This document shows positions 1 to 11,639 of a DNA stretch of 64,000 bases, piece after piece. The translations under genes and the position numbers were made by a program. The DNA comes from Stenopsyche tienmushanensis (taxonomy: Eukaryota > Arthropoda > Insecta > Trichoptera > Stenopsychidae). The notes under the pieces are model-generated. The model saw nothing but the letters and a program-made list of their open reading frames with translations. It was not told the DNA's origin and ran no database searches. The stretch is from contig WACJ01000108.1 of the NCBI GenBank assembly GCA_008973525.1, positions 744,001 to 808,000 on the forward strand, written 5' to 3'. Position 1 is the stretch's first letter. Each line of letters begins with the position of its first letter.

Positions 1-654
1 CAAATGGAAAATCTATACGTTTTATGATGTTTTGCGACGCAAACTTATTTTTTTAAATATTTATTTTATAAACATTGTTTTTTTCTAAGGCCATAATTTC
101 GTTCTAATTCCTGGATTTATTGGAGTTTTAATTCGTTCCTTATGCATGCAAAGCGTGGGAGAAATTCTCGCCCAGACGTCCCATTAATAATTTATCAAAC
201 TGTAATAAGATTGCAAACGGTTTAATTCTAACCACTGGCTTGTTGTTGGCGGTTTCTTTTCAGCTTGAATAAACTTGAGAATCGTGTAAATGTAGAGTAG
301 ATCCTTGAAAACGAAGGATGCCACTCGAGGCATTTCGACTACGTACAAAAGCTAAAAGGTCGGGTCGCTTGCGGTTAACGTGTTGAAAACGAGTTCTTCC
401 AAGGACTTCAAGAAGGATACCAAAGGTGAGGATGCTGAAAGAGATAAGTATAAAGGCACCTAAATCCAAGGACACATCAGCCCACTATAACGACTATAGA
501 ATACACTATATATGCTGCGTGTTCAAGTTTATTTGGACAAACTGTAAAATCTTTCAATAAGGACGATTAATTTTTAAATGTAATTAAACAAGTTGTGTAT
601 AAGATACTCCAACAATATTTTTATTTATTTGGAAGAATATTTTATGGCATTTAT

Positions 655-735
655 TATGGAATATAGCATCGTTCAAATGTCTACCGCAGTTTTGCTTGGT
701 GGCATGTATTCGGGAAAGCCTTTTTTCCATGATTT
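655..735 (-). pseudogene. Mar-A lineage transposase C-terminal fragment
   Basis: Homologous to 53690-53760: the minus strand reads ATKQNCGRHLNDAIFHN. Only the last 25 or so residues are recognisable. Confidence 0.6.
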
Positions 736-1809
736 ATTCGCAAAAATCTGGATAAATTTGCTTGTTATGTTGATGTTGATACTAATAAATAATGTACAAT
801 AGAATATTGATATAGCTTTAATAATATAACCTCTATAATTTGTCATTCCTTTTGTACAAATATCCGTAGCATTTTTATTTCCCTGAAGTAAAATAATCAA
901 GGAAAAAACTTATGGTAGTAACCGTTGTAGTTCTGAAGTTTCAATATGAGAGAAAACCTTCAAACAAAGAGCTCTGTTACAATCTGTTATTTGCCAAGTA
1001 TAAATTGAAGGAGCATTTGAACAAATTGAAGCAAACGGATCGTTTATTTTGCATGAATATAAAAATGATTCCCATCAAACAAACAAATATTTCTTTATAT
1101 TAAATGTACGTCCGTACAAAAATATATAATATCTCATAATGGAGTGTTTATTTATTTATAAAGCAGATTGCAGTGAATTAGTTCCTGCTCGTAATCTTCA
1201 ACCTCACTAGTCCTTTAATTTCAGCAAATACATAAAAATGTCCGAACGCCCCCAATTTCCTACGCGGTTTTTTCACGGGGATTAGAAAATTCATCGTCGC
1301 TCTTAACTCTCAATCCCGGATTCTTTTCCAGGATGCTTTAATTTTATTAACCCAAATTTGAATTTATCTCCTCCCTTGCTTCATATCCACCCTCAGTGAA
1401 TAGAGCCTACTTATTCAAGGGCAAGCAAAACTTTTATAATTTGCGAGAAATGTCCCGCAGGCATATCCGTCATTTTATCGGAAAACTTCACAATATATGT
1501 CAAGGATCACATCCCCAGCCATTTGATAATTTTATCTTAGATACGAAAACTTGAAAATGATACAATGTTTTCGCTGAAATCGCATAAATATATAACGTCT
1601 TTATTAAAAAAACATACTTAATTTCAGGCAAAAGAAGAAAATTCAAGCGGGATCAATCTATTTTTAACTATATTGTATTTATAAAAAAATATTTTTATCT
1701 TTTAAATTGGTTGGGATTTTTTTTTGTACTTTAACATTTAAAGATATCTGTCTTCCTGCGGACACGTTGCGTCTAGCATAACGATATCTATTTTGATTAT
1801 TGTGTGTAC

Positions 1810-2047
1810 ACGGCTTTCTCTCCTGGTGTCGCGCAGGAAGTGGGGAGTTGGCGGATAGCATTGGCTGTGGAAGAAGATGCTCTTATAGCATGTCGTAGTT
1901 GCAATCTCTTTATTCTCGCATTAAATAAAAGGAATATAATAGAAGAATAAATACACGTGCGAGCACGGAGTCATTGCACAAACTTGGCCGCCGGGAGATG
2001 TATTCTTCCCGCAACTTGTTTGTTCTCCATGTTACACTGGTGTCAGA
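1810..2047 (+). mobile_element. LTR 3' portion followed by primer-binding site
   Basis: GCGCAGGAAGTGGGGAGTTG resembles the middle of family C. An AATAAATA signal and further sequence end in GTTACA at 2036. One base later TGGTGTCAGA occupies 2038-2047. The 5' boundary is unclear. Downstream lies repeat E rather than gag. Confidence 0.55.
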
Positions 2048-2059
2048 TACGGTGGGTCG

Positions 2060-3125
2060 TTAAAATGCTGAGCTCTTTTAGATGGGATCCGAGTGGATTC
2101 CTGGAGTAATGATGTATAGTAGAGGTGGATGAAATAAGTCTCTTCGATTTGTTCATCAAATGTTGCTAGGTTAGCTCAGTTTTGGGTTAGTCGTATTGCC
2201 CACTCGTAAAGTAGAATATGGAACTGCCGATTACAGGAAAAGTAGGACCACTACGGTTACAGCGACTCGTTACCGTGGTTAAGTACTACGAATGACTGAA
2301 CCCATACGAGTACCATGGGGAAGAGGGAGCCCCTGCAGTCCATCATCACCGTAGAACTCTTCAAGTTGAGATCAAACTCTTGGTGGCAGTGACTTTGTTT
2401 AGAGTTATCCTTTGAATCTTAGTTTACCTTATTCCATCGCAGTCTTGGGTGCACACTAGCCTGAATTTGATCTTCTTCATGATGCTTCGTCTCCTTTAGA
2501 GGGCGTGGAGTGAAAGAAATGGGTGCCTGGAAGATCTGCGCATAGTGCACTTGGGGATTAAAAGACTGATGGAAAGCACTATGTGTGGATAGTCCAGGGA
2601 CATCCACTATAAAAACTGTTAGAATACTATTAAATCATTGTCTGTCCGATCACACCGTGCTCATCAAACGTTGCTGGGGTAACCTAGCTAACATGTGTTG
2701 GGTGCGCGGTTTACCCTGTGTTGACCGTCTATGAAGTAGGATTTGGAACTGCCGATTATAGGAAATGAGGATTCTGTACAAAAGGCGACACTACTATCTT
2801 CAATAGCCTGGCATACAGGCGAGAGCAGCTCTGTTATAAGAAGGGGGAGCACCTGCTGCAGTCCGTTATCTGCTGTAGGGCCCTACAAGCTGAGGTCGGA
2901 TTCGTGGTGGGAGTAACTTCGTGGTAGTTCTCCTTTTTACATCGTTCTTTCCCTTCTCCCCGCATCCTCGGATGCACGTAGTTTGAATTCAGTAATTTTC
3001 GTGGTGTCTCGCTTTTTTCTGGAGGGCACAGTGTGGGTGCTCGGAAACACTGCGCTTAGTCCATCCGAGGACTAAAAGACCAACGGAAAATACTTTATGT
3101 GGCTAATCCAAGAATTCCCTGGAAT
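2060..3125 (-). repeat. Repeat E, two tandem copies
   Basis: Two similar units (about 2060-2605 and 2640-3125) share AACTGCCGATTA.AGGAAA, GGGGGAGC.CCTGCAGTCC, GGTGGCAGT-type and CCAACGGAAA...TATGTGG segments in the same order. There is no coding potential. In other copies the opposite end resembles the R1-type tail (GGGGTTTTATGGGTGAGTAT), so E may be a LINE 3' region; this is an inference. Confidence 0.55.
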
Positions 3126-4136
3126 TTGTCAAATTGGTATAAGGTTTGGGGGAGCTGAAGATCTGCCGGCTAAATCAGTTACTCATAGGTTGCCCTAACC
3201 AAATTTATTAATCATCTCAATATTAACATTCTAAGATCCAGGAAATCAATGAGTTGACTGTTGATCGGTCAGAAATATTAACAGTCAGTATGTTGAATAT
3301 GTTTTTCATTCAGGGGCTAAAATGGCGGCAAAATAGTCTTACGCATTTTAAATTAATAAAAAAATCAGACCATGTCGTTCATCATGATTCAACTTTTCAT
3401 ACACAGTAAAACGCTGTCGTCGGAGACAAAAGATAAAGAAAATAATTACGAGGGGATTTCAAATGAAAAAATAAATAATTTATCAAGCCAAGGTTGGGGT
3501 GGAAAGTCACCCTTATTATAACGACTTCGTAGCGAAAAAAAATTGCCTCGCCAAGGTAGAATTTACAAAACGAAATAATGGATGGTATATTTTACTTACA
3601 TAATGTGTGTCATCTTCTTCATTGTACGCTAGTTTAACTATGCCATAGGATCCCTGGAACAAAACAACACATTAAGAACGCTGAGCATATATCATGTTAC
3701 CAATTTGTTTTTATCTTAAATATACATTTTTTAGCTTAAAAACCAACTTACGAGTTATCGTGTGTAAGTCTTAAAGAGTTGAGCGGGGTTGAAAACTTTT
3801 ACGTTGCAAAAATAATTTTCATTTCAGAGTGGATTGCGTTTGAAAGTTTTGCGTATGAATTTTGAATATGGGTGTTTTATCGTATTTTTTGGCCTTTGCG
3901 AGCCACCAAATAAAAAAATAACAACCATATATTTAAGACAGGTCCAATAAATCTTTCGAGAGATGGGTTACGATTAATAATGATTTATGTTCATCAATAT
4001 CGATGTACTAATAAATTGATATACGTATTCGATCAACGTATCTCACTTAAATATATCTTGATGTTGCATAATTAAAACTATGTAATACTTGCAAAAAACT
4101 AGTAATATATCGATAAAGGTTTAGTGCGGTGAAGTT

Positions 4137-4146
4137 TCTGACACCA
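4137..4146 (-). other. Retrotransposon primer-binding site
   Basis: TCTGACACCA is the reverse complement of TGGTGTCAGA, one base from the LTR terminus at 4148. It is complementary to a tRNA 3' end with CCA; I believe tRNA-Leu, from memory. Confidence 0.65.
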
Positions 4147-4147
4147 T

Positions 4148-4531
4148 TGTAGCGTGGTGGAATAGGAGCGCTCGCAGGGTAGAGTCCCCGAGTCACATAT
4201 CACTCACACGTGGCCGTTATTTATCCATGCGAAGAAATGGAGGTAGACGGGTACCGAATAGAAATACTTACAGGAGTCTTAGATATTTATTAATTACGAG
4301 AACGAAAAATCTGGCCGTGGGAAGCATGTATTCCCGCAGCCAAGACTCCTACCTCGTGCATGTCAATACCGGACCAACGAAGGTGTACGTTTGAGAATGT
4401 CACATTTGTCGGTGTAAAATTGACATATTGCGTCCAAAGAGAGACAGAAGATCGCAGTTAGTCTGGTGAATTAAATCTGCACAGATTAACAGCGCCATTG
4501 CGAGGAGATGATATTTCATCCACACTATGTA
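4148..4531 (-). mobile_element. LTR of family C (minus) with adjacent primer-binding site
   Basis: In plus sense it begins TGTAGCGTGGTGG, contains CCCGCAGCCAAGACTCC and AATTAAATCTGCACAGATTA, and ends CACACTATGT, matching a diverged family C LTR in reverse. The reversed primer-binding site (TCTGACACCA) lies at 4137-4146, one base away. This fixes orientation: the internal region should lie to the left, but none is recognisable there. Confidence 0.72.
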
Positions 4532-5039
4532 GGCAAATCACATATTAATAGATCACAATATTTGAAAGTCAAATTTAAACAAAAATGAATATTTGAATTG
4601 ATAATTGTTTAAGATAAATAACGTCGATAATTGATTAAATTGACGAGACGTGCAGACGACGACAAAACAAATTTAAGCTTGACATTTCGGGATAATTCAT
4701 TATTTGTTGGGGAAGTTTAATGGCAAAATGAAAATTGATACGTTGGGTTCTGGTGGGAAAAAAACTTCAAAGTCCTCGACGAGGGACCTTTGTCATTTCG
4801 AAATTTAAGACGCTCCTAAGTTAACTCGTTTGAGGAACTTTAGCGAGTTTGGATCTGCGTAGACGTAAGAAAACTCTCAAATCTCATGGAGGATGGAAAT
4901 TTAATAAAACAATGTCTTTTGAAGTAAGAGAGTATGTAGATCATCAAACATTATTTATATAAATAGCGAAGTGTAACATATATCCGTTTTGTTTTTAAGT
5001 GATGTAAGCAGAATACTACTTGTCAAAAAATGCAACAGA

Positions 5040-5229
5040 TGGTTGATCTCGCATGTGGGAGTGCGCGACGATTTATCCATTGGAAGAATTTACTGTGCCT
5101 GGATTAAATCTGGACAAAACAAACTGACCATTAGGATCCCTCTTAAACGGCAAGTGTGCCAATTTAAAAACAAAAATATTCCCTTCCTGACTTCAAGAGT
5201 CCTTGTAACCTTATTTTCTAGATGACCCT
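5040..5229 (-). pseudogene. Mar-B mariner 5' end
   Basis: The terminal repeat reversed (CCTTGTAACCTTATTTTCTA then GATGACCCT, 5201-5229) is followed inwards by the leader (GACCATTAGGATCC, CGACGATTTATCCATTGG). The plus-strand 78-codon frame is a shadow. Confidence 0.6.
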
Positions 5230-5464
5230 AGTATATAAGATGGATGGATCGATCAGATTAAAATATTTCATTTATATTTAAATTTATTCAAATAAAAGCC
5301 ACAATGTTTTGGTTTAAGACTCAAATTAACACGTTTTATGATAAATGAGCATAGAAAAATAAATGCAGATTTTAGTCCAGATAGGTCAAAGGCATCAACG
5401 AGATGAATATATAGTTTGTGTGTAAATAATTAAATATGCTAATTTATACTGATAGTAAAATGCC

Positions 5465-5886
5465 TGTATAGCGTGGTTGATTAACCATCACCACGCATAG
5501 CGCTATTAGCAGTGACATCTTATATCTCTCTTTAGGTGCAATGTGTTATTTTAACAGCGCCATCTCTTGTGGCCCTGTGGAGACATTGCACCTGCTTGGC
5601 GACCGATCGCTTCTTGCGCGTGCACCGTTGCCGGTTAGGTAGTGCCGCGCAGGAAGTGGGAGTTGGAGAGTCGTTGGTTGGCCTTGGCTGCGGAAGGTTG
5701 TCCCTCCTGCAGCCAGACCAATAGTAATCTTGCGAAGAGAGTCTTTCCATTCGACGTCCTTCGTATTCCCATCCATTCATCCAGCAACATTACAGTCCGA
5801 TAGAAGAACGGACCCGTGCAGTAGCGCGGCCGTCCCGACGAGCACGCGGAGGCGGGGAGCCGCCTGGGGACTCGCCCAAACGTGCA
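5465..5886 (+). mobile_element. Degenerate LTR, family C
   Basis: It starts TGTATAGCGTGG and follows the family C order through GCGCCATCTCTTGTGGCCCT and the CTCCTGCAGCCAGACCAATA segment. The GC-rich end is shortened relative to 19530-19971 and finishes AAACGTGCA. The flanks TGCC (5461-5464) and TGCT (5887-5890) could be a decayed 4-bp duplication. The frames read through it on both strands are shadows. Confidence 0.75.
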
Positions 5887-5984
5887 TGCTTCTCTTAATC
5901 ATATAGGACTTTTCTTAATTTTTAAAGAAGTCAGCTGTTACTCAAGTCAATTTTGAGGTGGATGTCTATGATGCTCACGCATAA

Positions 5985-6455
5985 AACCCCGGGGGAGTTT
6001 GAGTAACTCTGCGCCCGTAGATAACAATCGAATCTTTGGGGTAATAATATAGAGTAGAGATGGGCGAAAACAGCCTTGTCAGTTTATTCATCAAACGCTG
6101 CTAGAGTAGCCCAGCTACATGAGTCGAATGTGCAATTGCCAATTACAAGAGGAGAAGGAAGAATCTGTGCAAAAAGCGACATCGATAGTCTTCAATAGTC
6201 TTTGGCACACAGAGGAGAAAAGCTCAGTTGTGGGAATCTTCTGCAGCTCTCTTCAAGCTGAGGTTGGACTTGTGTTGGCAGTAACCTAGCGGTAATTCCC
6301 CTTTTTGCCTCGTTCCTTTCTTTTTCCCCACACCATTAATTGCACGTAGTTTGATGCGGTGTGGAAGGAGTGACCGTCTGGAAACATAGCGCACCCGGTG
6401 ACTAAAAGATCAACGGAAGACACTCTGTGTGGATAGTCAGGGGAATCCCTTGTTA
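5985..6455 (-). repeat. Repeat E copy
   Basis: It begins (plus sense) CATAAAACCCCGGGGGAGTT and follows E through AGAGATGGGCGAAAACAGCC, CTGCAGCTCTCTTCAAGCTG and GATCAACGGAAGACACTCTG. It lies just after an LTR but is a separate family. Confidence 0.55.
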
Positions 6456-7869
6456 GATGGCACAGCAGTGCAGAGCATGGTCTCTGTCTTAAAGAGACTG
6501 ATAAACTGTTAAGCCACATGGTTCGATCATGCAATTTCGTGTCAATTTGTGAAATTGATATGAAATTGATTTAGGATGTGTTTTTTATCATCTAGTATAG
6601 TCTAAATATACAACAATAAATAAAATAGGACTCGTCTTTAATTCCTTGGGTGCACTTTTATGCATCGTCGAATTTCAGTTTGAAATCCGAGATATTAGAC
6701 AAACTAATTTTAAGCGACAATTTGGCTACACAATCTGATTCTTCCAAGCAATCTTTCTTATGAAGCTGTTCGACATGATTTTATGGTATTTTTTAAGTGA
6801 ATAATTTTACACTGGTGTCAGACTTTGAAATCTTATAATAACGATTTGGGTTAAAATCCAGATAGGTGCTGAAGGTGTTTCGCGCGGTCAAATTTTGCAC
6901 GTGGCGCAATTTCACCCACGTTATTTTTCGCCAGGCGTAAAAATAAAATTATTTCATGCAAGCTCACAAAAATTATAAAACTCAAGGTTTCAGCATTTAT
7001 GTCTGACATTAAACAAACTTTTTTCGTTGTTGTCGGGTGAATTGCTCTTTCGCACGAGATAACACATTCGTCGACTGAACGCCGTTGAAGTTTTATCATA
7101 TAAAACAATAATAAATTTAGTGCCTCCGCTGGAAGATTGAAAAGTTTCCGCGGCACTAAATAACGGCTCTTTTCGGAGTTTTCCCGAAAAGGTTGTACCG
7201 CCATTAGGTTCGGAAAATTCGGGCCTGGGATATCACCGGCGAAAAGTGGAAGCCTCGTTTTAATGCCATTTAGGCAGCGCAAAAATATCGGCCTTGTGAA
7301 CATAATCCAGTTATTATATTTCATTGCGGCTGTATTTCTTGCTCCACGAGGTCACATTCGCATCCTGCGAAACTAAATGCCGGTATTATTTTTATCTCCT
7401 TATGAAATTCGCAGGAGGACCGTTTAGGAGGTATTCGCCCGAAAATGAAGAGGCAGAGATTGAAGATAATTCCGCTGAAATAAAACCAAATTGCGTGATT
7501 TACGAGGCAATGACAAAGAAAATTTCGCTCGCATTACAAAAGGACACTCTTGAAGATTTACGACTTTCGTCGAGAAATTATTCATACATATTTACGGCGG
7601 CGTCGTTTGAAATTACTTCAAAGTTAAATGTATCGTCGAAGATGTCTCCAAATTGCCATTTAGTTTAAGGCTTTCGACTGGAAAATGTTTCATTATTCAC
7701 GAAAAAAGTACATAATTATATTGCAAATAGATAGGCTTAGGGAAATCCACAATAAAGTAACGTTAAAACCGCCATTAGCTCGATAGCAATATTTAACTTC
7801 ATTCGGCATTAGGATACAGAATGTTTAGCATATGAATTGACAAAATATTTTTAGGGATTAGGGGAGTGT
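6456..7869. other. No recognised feature apart from one LTR/PBS motif
   Basis: Frames of 157 codons (minus, 6851-7324) and 114 codons (plus, 7324-7668) are open here. Neither shows a familiar motif, splice context or start context. The block is less AT-rich than its surroundings, which explains open frames on both strands. Confidence 0.5.
6806..6822 (+). other. LTR end / primer-binding site junction
   Basis: TTTACA ends at 6811, then one base, then TGGTGTCAGA (6813-6822). The LTR upstream is not recognisable, so this rests on the short motif and its repetition elsewhere. Confidence 0.4.
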
Positions 7870-7910
7870 TTTGCTACGTTTCACACATAGCCCCTATATC
7901 TTAAGCGTAA

Positions 7911-8147
7911 AGAAATCCAGAGATGTTTGGTCTAAAGACCATGCGAGCCACGACTCCAGACAAAAAATCCAGTGGTGTCAGGTCTGGGGATCGTGCGAGC
8001 TAGGGAATAGGGCACATCTCCAGAAAAAAAAATCCAGTGGTGTCAGGTCTGAAGACTGTACGAGTTATGGAATAGGGCACATCCTCAGACAAAATATACA
8101 GTGGTGTCAGGTCTGGGGACCGTGCGAGCTAAGGAATAGGGCTGCCA
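7911..8147 (-). repeat. Tandem 65-bp array of a DDE-transposase motif
   Basis: CAGTGGTGTCAG-type units start at 7970, 8035 and 8099 (periods 65, 64), preceded by a shortened unit at 7918. On the minus strand each unit encodes a version of W.ARSPDLTPLDFF. The right flank (ACAACAGAGGTGTTCATAAA) is shared with the other arrays. The 108-codon plus frame is a shadow. Confidence 0.8.
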
Positions 8148-9659
8148 AAATAATTAATTTACACAACAGAGGTGTTCATAAAAGAAATCTCAATTGAAAG
8201 AATAATCGTCGCCTTTGCAAAAATGAAAAAGGAAATGTTTAACTTTTTTTTTAAATGACATAAGCCATTTTGTTTTAGTAGAAGGTAGTAAAATAAGTTT
8301 TTTTGGTAGTAAAATTTCAACCATGAATGAAAAAAATTAAGTTAATTATCAATAGCGATAAAGTGGTATTTTTTCGAATGCCACTTTAAAAGTGTGGTGG
8401 CAAATTAAGAACTTAAATACGATGTTTCCTATTTTAGAAGATTGGCTGCACTCCAAGTGTAAATTCCAAAGTCGAGGTTTTATAAATTTCAATTAAGCCG
8501 AACAAACTGTACGTGGTATTACGTTCATTTTCTTCTGTGTAATGGACAAAAGTTTAAAGCCTTATAATGCTCGGAACTATTACCGAATAATAGTATATAC
8601 ATTCATTTTTGTTTTATTTACCAAAACTAAATTTGAGTTTGAAAGTCTAAAATATTTTGTTATAGATTTATGGCGCGGGATATAGGGACCCTCTTTAGGC
8701 CCTTCTGTGCGTACGTGAGGTTAGAATGCACAGTAAAGAAGGAGAGAGTTGACATTGAACGCGGTTAGATGCATTCATTCCGCCGGCCCTCTAGCAATCT
8801 CGTAGCTGGGGCTATTCCCTCTGAGGAAAATAAGGATCTGGACCAAAAACTTAAATTTAAGAGTACCATTTAAACATCTTCTTCATCTTTTGCCGACCTT
8901 TTGCAATTCGATAATGAACGTGAGCTCGAAGTAAAAATCAAATCAGATATTGTAGCTAATATTGGGCAGATGTTAACTCCAAGTATTCATATATTTTTTT
9001 AACAAATCCATACAATTGATTGTGAAGAGAAAGGGCCTTTTCAATTATTTTGACAATTAGCTTTCGTACAGGAACAGCTTCTATGTTGTAATTTTATTGC
9101 ACTTGTGAACTTTTTAAACTAAGGTTGCGTTTTGGTAATTTGATAATTGCGCGTATTAGGCTATGCGCATACACGTTTATAGAGAATGAGAGGATGCGAT
9201 TTCCGCGTCTGAACAACGTGGCCCCCGACAACAGCGTAAATCAATCAATTCATTGATCGTTTACGGTGCAATATACTATATTAATAATTTATATTATATT
9301 CAGTGCCGTTACAGGGGTATGAAGCGCCCATGGCAAGTATCTATCTTCGCCCCCTGGCCTTTTTAACTTTAAAAAATACTCCATAGAACGAAATAGGTGT
9401 AAATCAGTAACAAGACGACCCACCCAAGATCTCTAAATTTTTGTTGTCCATGTTTCATATTTAATTCATGGTTATGAATTGACGCAAAAACTGAGTAAAT
9501 GAGTAAATTCATATGTTTTCTCGTAACCAGGACTCTGAATAAATGTATTCTAAATGTAAATGATACTCTTGATCTCTGAATAAATTAATTTTGCTTCTAT
9601 TCAATTGTGTACCTGTGGAGCTTTTGTTCCGGTATAACACCAACGGATATAATCATCAT

Positions 9660-9738
9660 GATGACCGTCGCTCATTGACACCGACACATCTGGGACCGTA
9701 AGTCAGCGAGGGGTTTACATTACATTGGTGTCAGAAGT
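9660..9738 (+). other. LTR end / primer-binding site junction
   Basis: ACATTACA ends at 9724, then one base, then TGGTGTCAGAAGT (9726-9738), the longest version of the site in the window. The LTR body probably includes the GC-moderate stretch before it; its start is not defined. Confidence 0.55.
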
Positions 9739-9914
9739 TTTTCCTGCTATGACGGTCTTCTAAAGAATTTATTCAAATTTAATTTTATTCATCATTATTT
9801 GGAGAAGTGGACGTCTCGTATTTTAAGTATATGAACTCCATTTGGATCTCTGTTCATAGTTCAATTTCATTTTTTATTGTAGAAAAAAAAATTCAAACTC
9901 TTTATTCCATGGTT

Positions 9915-10190
9915 ATGAATTGATGTAAAAATTATTGCTGTGAAACCTCGCCAAAAACTTGATTGAAACATCCTCATGACGCTGTTTTCGTTACACTGTG
10001 AGAAAACGCGGCACCCATCTTGCACATTTTTGCACATCTCATGTGCAATTTTTCAGCCAATATGCAGTATACAGCCCTTTTTGAAATGCTCATTATGTAT
10101 GTTAGTTTATACACTTTCAATTGACGGTCATCCGATAATTTTTTTTGGATTTACTTAATCATTTTTGGCGTAGTCTACTTCTGAGATCAT
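9915..10190 (-). pseudogene. Mariner M1 N-terminal fragment
   Basis: The minus strand keeps the pattern HFKKGCILHIG, KIAHEMCKNVQDGCRVF, equivalent to the second helix-turn-helix before DETW, and shares about 80 bases upstream with 16440-16500. A separate DETW-like piece (ATTCATGGTTATGAATTGAC reversed) is at about 9460-9490. Confidence 0.6.
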
Positions 10191-11131
10191 CCTCGTAACA
10201 TTAATAATCAATATTCATTTACCACAATGGCTTTATCTCCACCCATGCCATCAGCAAGGTATTGATGTTTAATCCACCAATTAACAACAGAATGTCATTT
10301 CACATTATTCGGGAGGTATATTGAAGTAAATACGTATTGAATTTCGATCCCTATCCAATTTCAGTAATAAAGCAAATGTGGCTTTATTTCCTAGATAACC
10401 GCGTTAACATAGAATGACAGCCTTCTCCATTACTGTCTTCGAATATTATACGATCGTCTGCGAGATGAAGCTCGACTCGAACTAGTTTATGGCAGTCACT
10501 AATTTGCCTCGTAATTCGTACCTGATCGTCTCGAAATACATCTCCGGCGAATGAAGAAACTCGAGATGAACATGCCAATTTTCATTGTGCTTCCAAAATG
10601 CGATACTTTCATTCATAGAGTTTCGGTCGGAATTATTTTCGCAATTTACTCGAGGGTCCGGATAATCGAAATTCCACCGCATTAGCGTTGCAGCGTTTGA
10701 ATACACAAGGTAATTTTAACTTTATGCCCCTAAATGTAAGGCGCCCCGTTCTTTATGGCCGCCCATTTTCTTTCGCGTAAAACACGACGATAAACGCTTT
10801 ATTTTGTTTCTGCGTGATATTTTTTTAATCTGAAATAATACAGTTAGTGTGTTTTTTCCCCCGGTGAAATTGTAGCGGAATTGCTGAAAAAAAGCGGTTC
10901 CCGGGGCGTTAGTATTGGACGAGAACAATTGGACGCAATAAATTCATTCTTTGAATGGCTCAAAGCATACATTTATTTAACCATACACATTAAAACAGCG
11001 CTTTACGTTTTTATAGCGTAACAAAGAAAATTCTAAAAAATCATTTTGCGTAAAATGTTGAAGATTTATGGAAGGCAAACATCAAACGGTAAATATATAT
11101 ACGAAGAACATCCAATAGCTTGTCTAGCTAG

Positions 11132-11600
11132 TGTAACGTTGAGGCGGGGGCGCTCTCGGGGTCAGAGTCCCCGGGTGGCTCCCCGCCCCCACGTGCTCAT
11201 CGGGATGACCGCGCTACTGCACGGGTCCGTTCTTCTATCGGGCTGTGATGTTGCTGGAATAATGGATGGGAATACGAAGGACGTTGAATGGGAAGACTCT
11301 CTTCGCAAGATAACTATTAGTCTGGCTGCAGGAGGGACAACCTCCCGCAGCCAAGGCCAACCGACGTCTCTCCCACTTCTGCCTCCTGCGCGTCACTACT
11401 CAACCGGCAACGGTGCACGCGCAAGAAGCGATCGGTCGGTATGCAGGTGCAATGTCTCCGCAGGGCCACAAGAGATGGCACTGTTAAAATAACACATTGC
11501 ATCTGAAGAGAGATGGAAGATGTCGCTGTTAATCTGGCGAATTAAATTTGCTCAGATTAACAGCGCTACGACGTGGGGATTGTAAGTCACCCATGCTACA
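11132..11600 (-). mobile_element. Solo LTR, family C, minus orientation, target duplication CTAG
   Basis: The 469-bp copy is the reverse complement of the 19530-19971 LTR, beginning (plus strand) TGTAACGTTGAGGCGGGGGC and ending CCATGCTACA. The flanks are CTAG at 11128-11131 and 11601-11604. A 148-codon open frame across it is only the GC-rich LTR read in the wrong sense. Confidence 0.88.
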
Positions 11601-11639
11601 CTAGCAGACATGGTAGGTATTGCAAAAGTGTTGTATATC

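Noticed and set aside
260..475. 71-codon minus-strand frame with a hydrophobic start
   Set aside because: No recognisable family, no good splice signals on that strand and no conservation evidence available.
6851..7324. 157-codon minus-strand open frame
   Set aside because: No motif. The neighbouring plus strand is also open, which fits local composition rather than a gene.
7970..8110. TGGTGTCAG in the 65-bp arrays looks like the retrotransposon primer-binding site
   Set aside because: In the arrays it is the reverse complement of codons for D-L-T-P-L in a transposase motif and has no LTR end beside it. Only the six junctions after a ..CA terminus were kept.
11046..11492. 148-codon plus-strand open frame
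   Set aside because: It lies across the minus-oriented solo LTR at 11132-11600.
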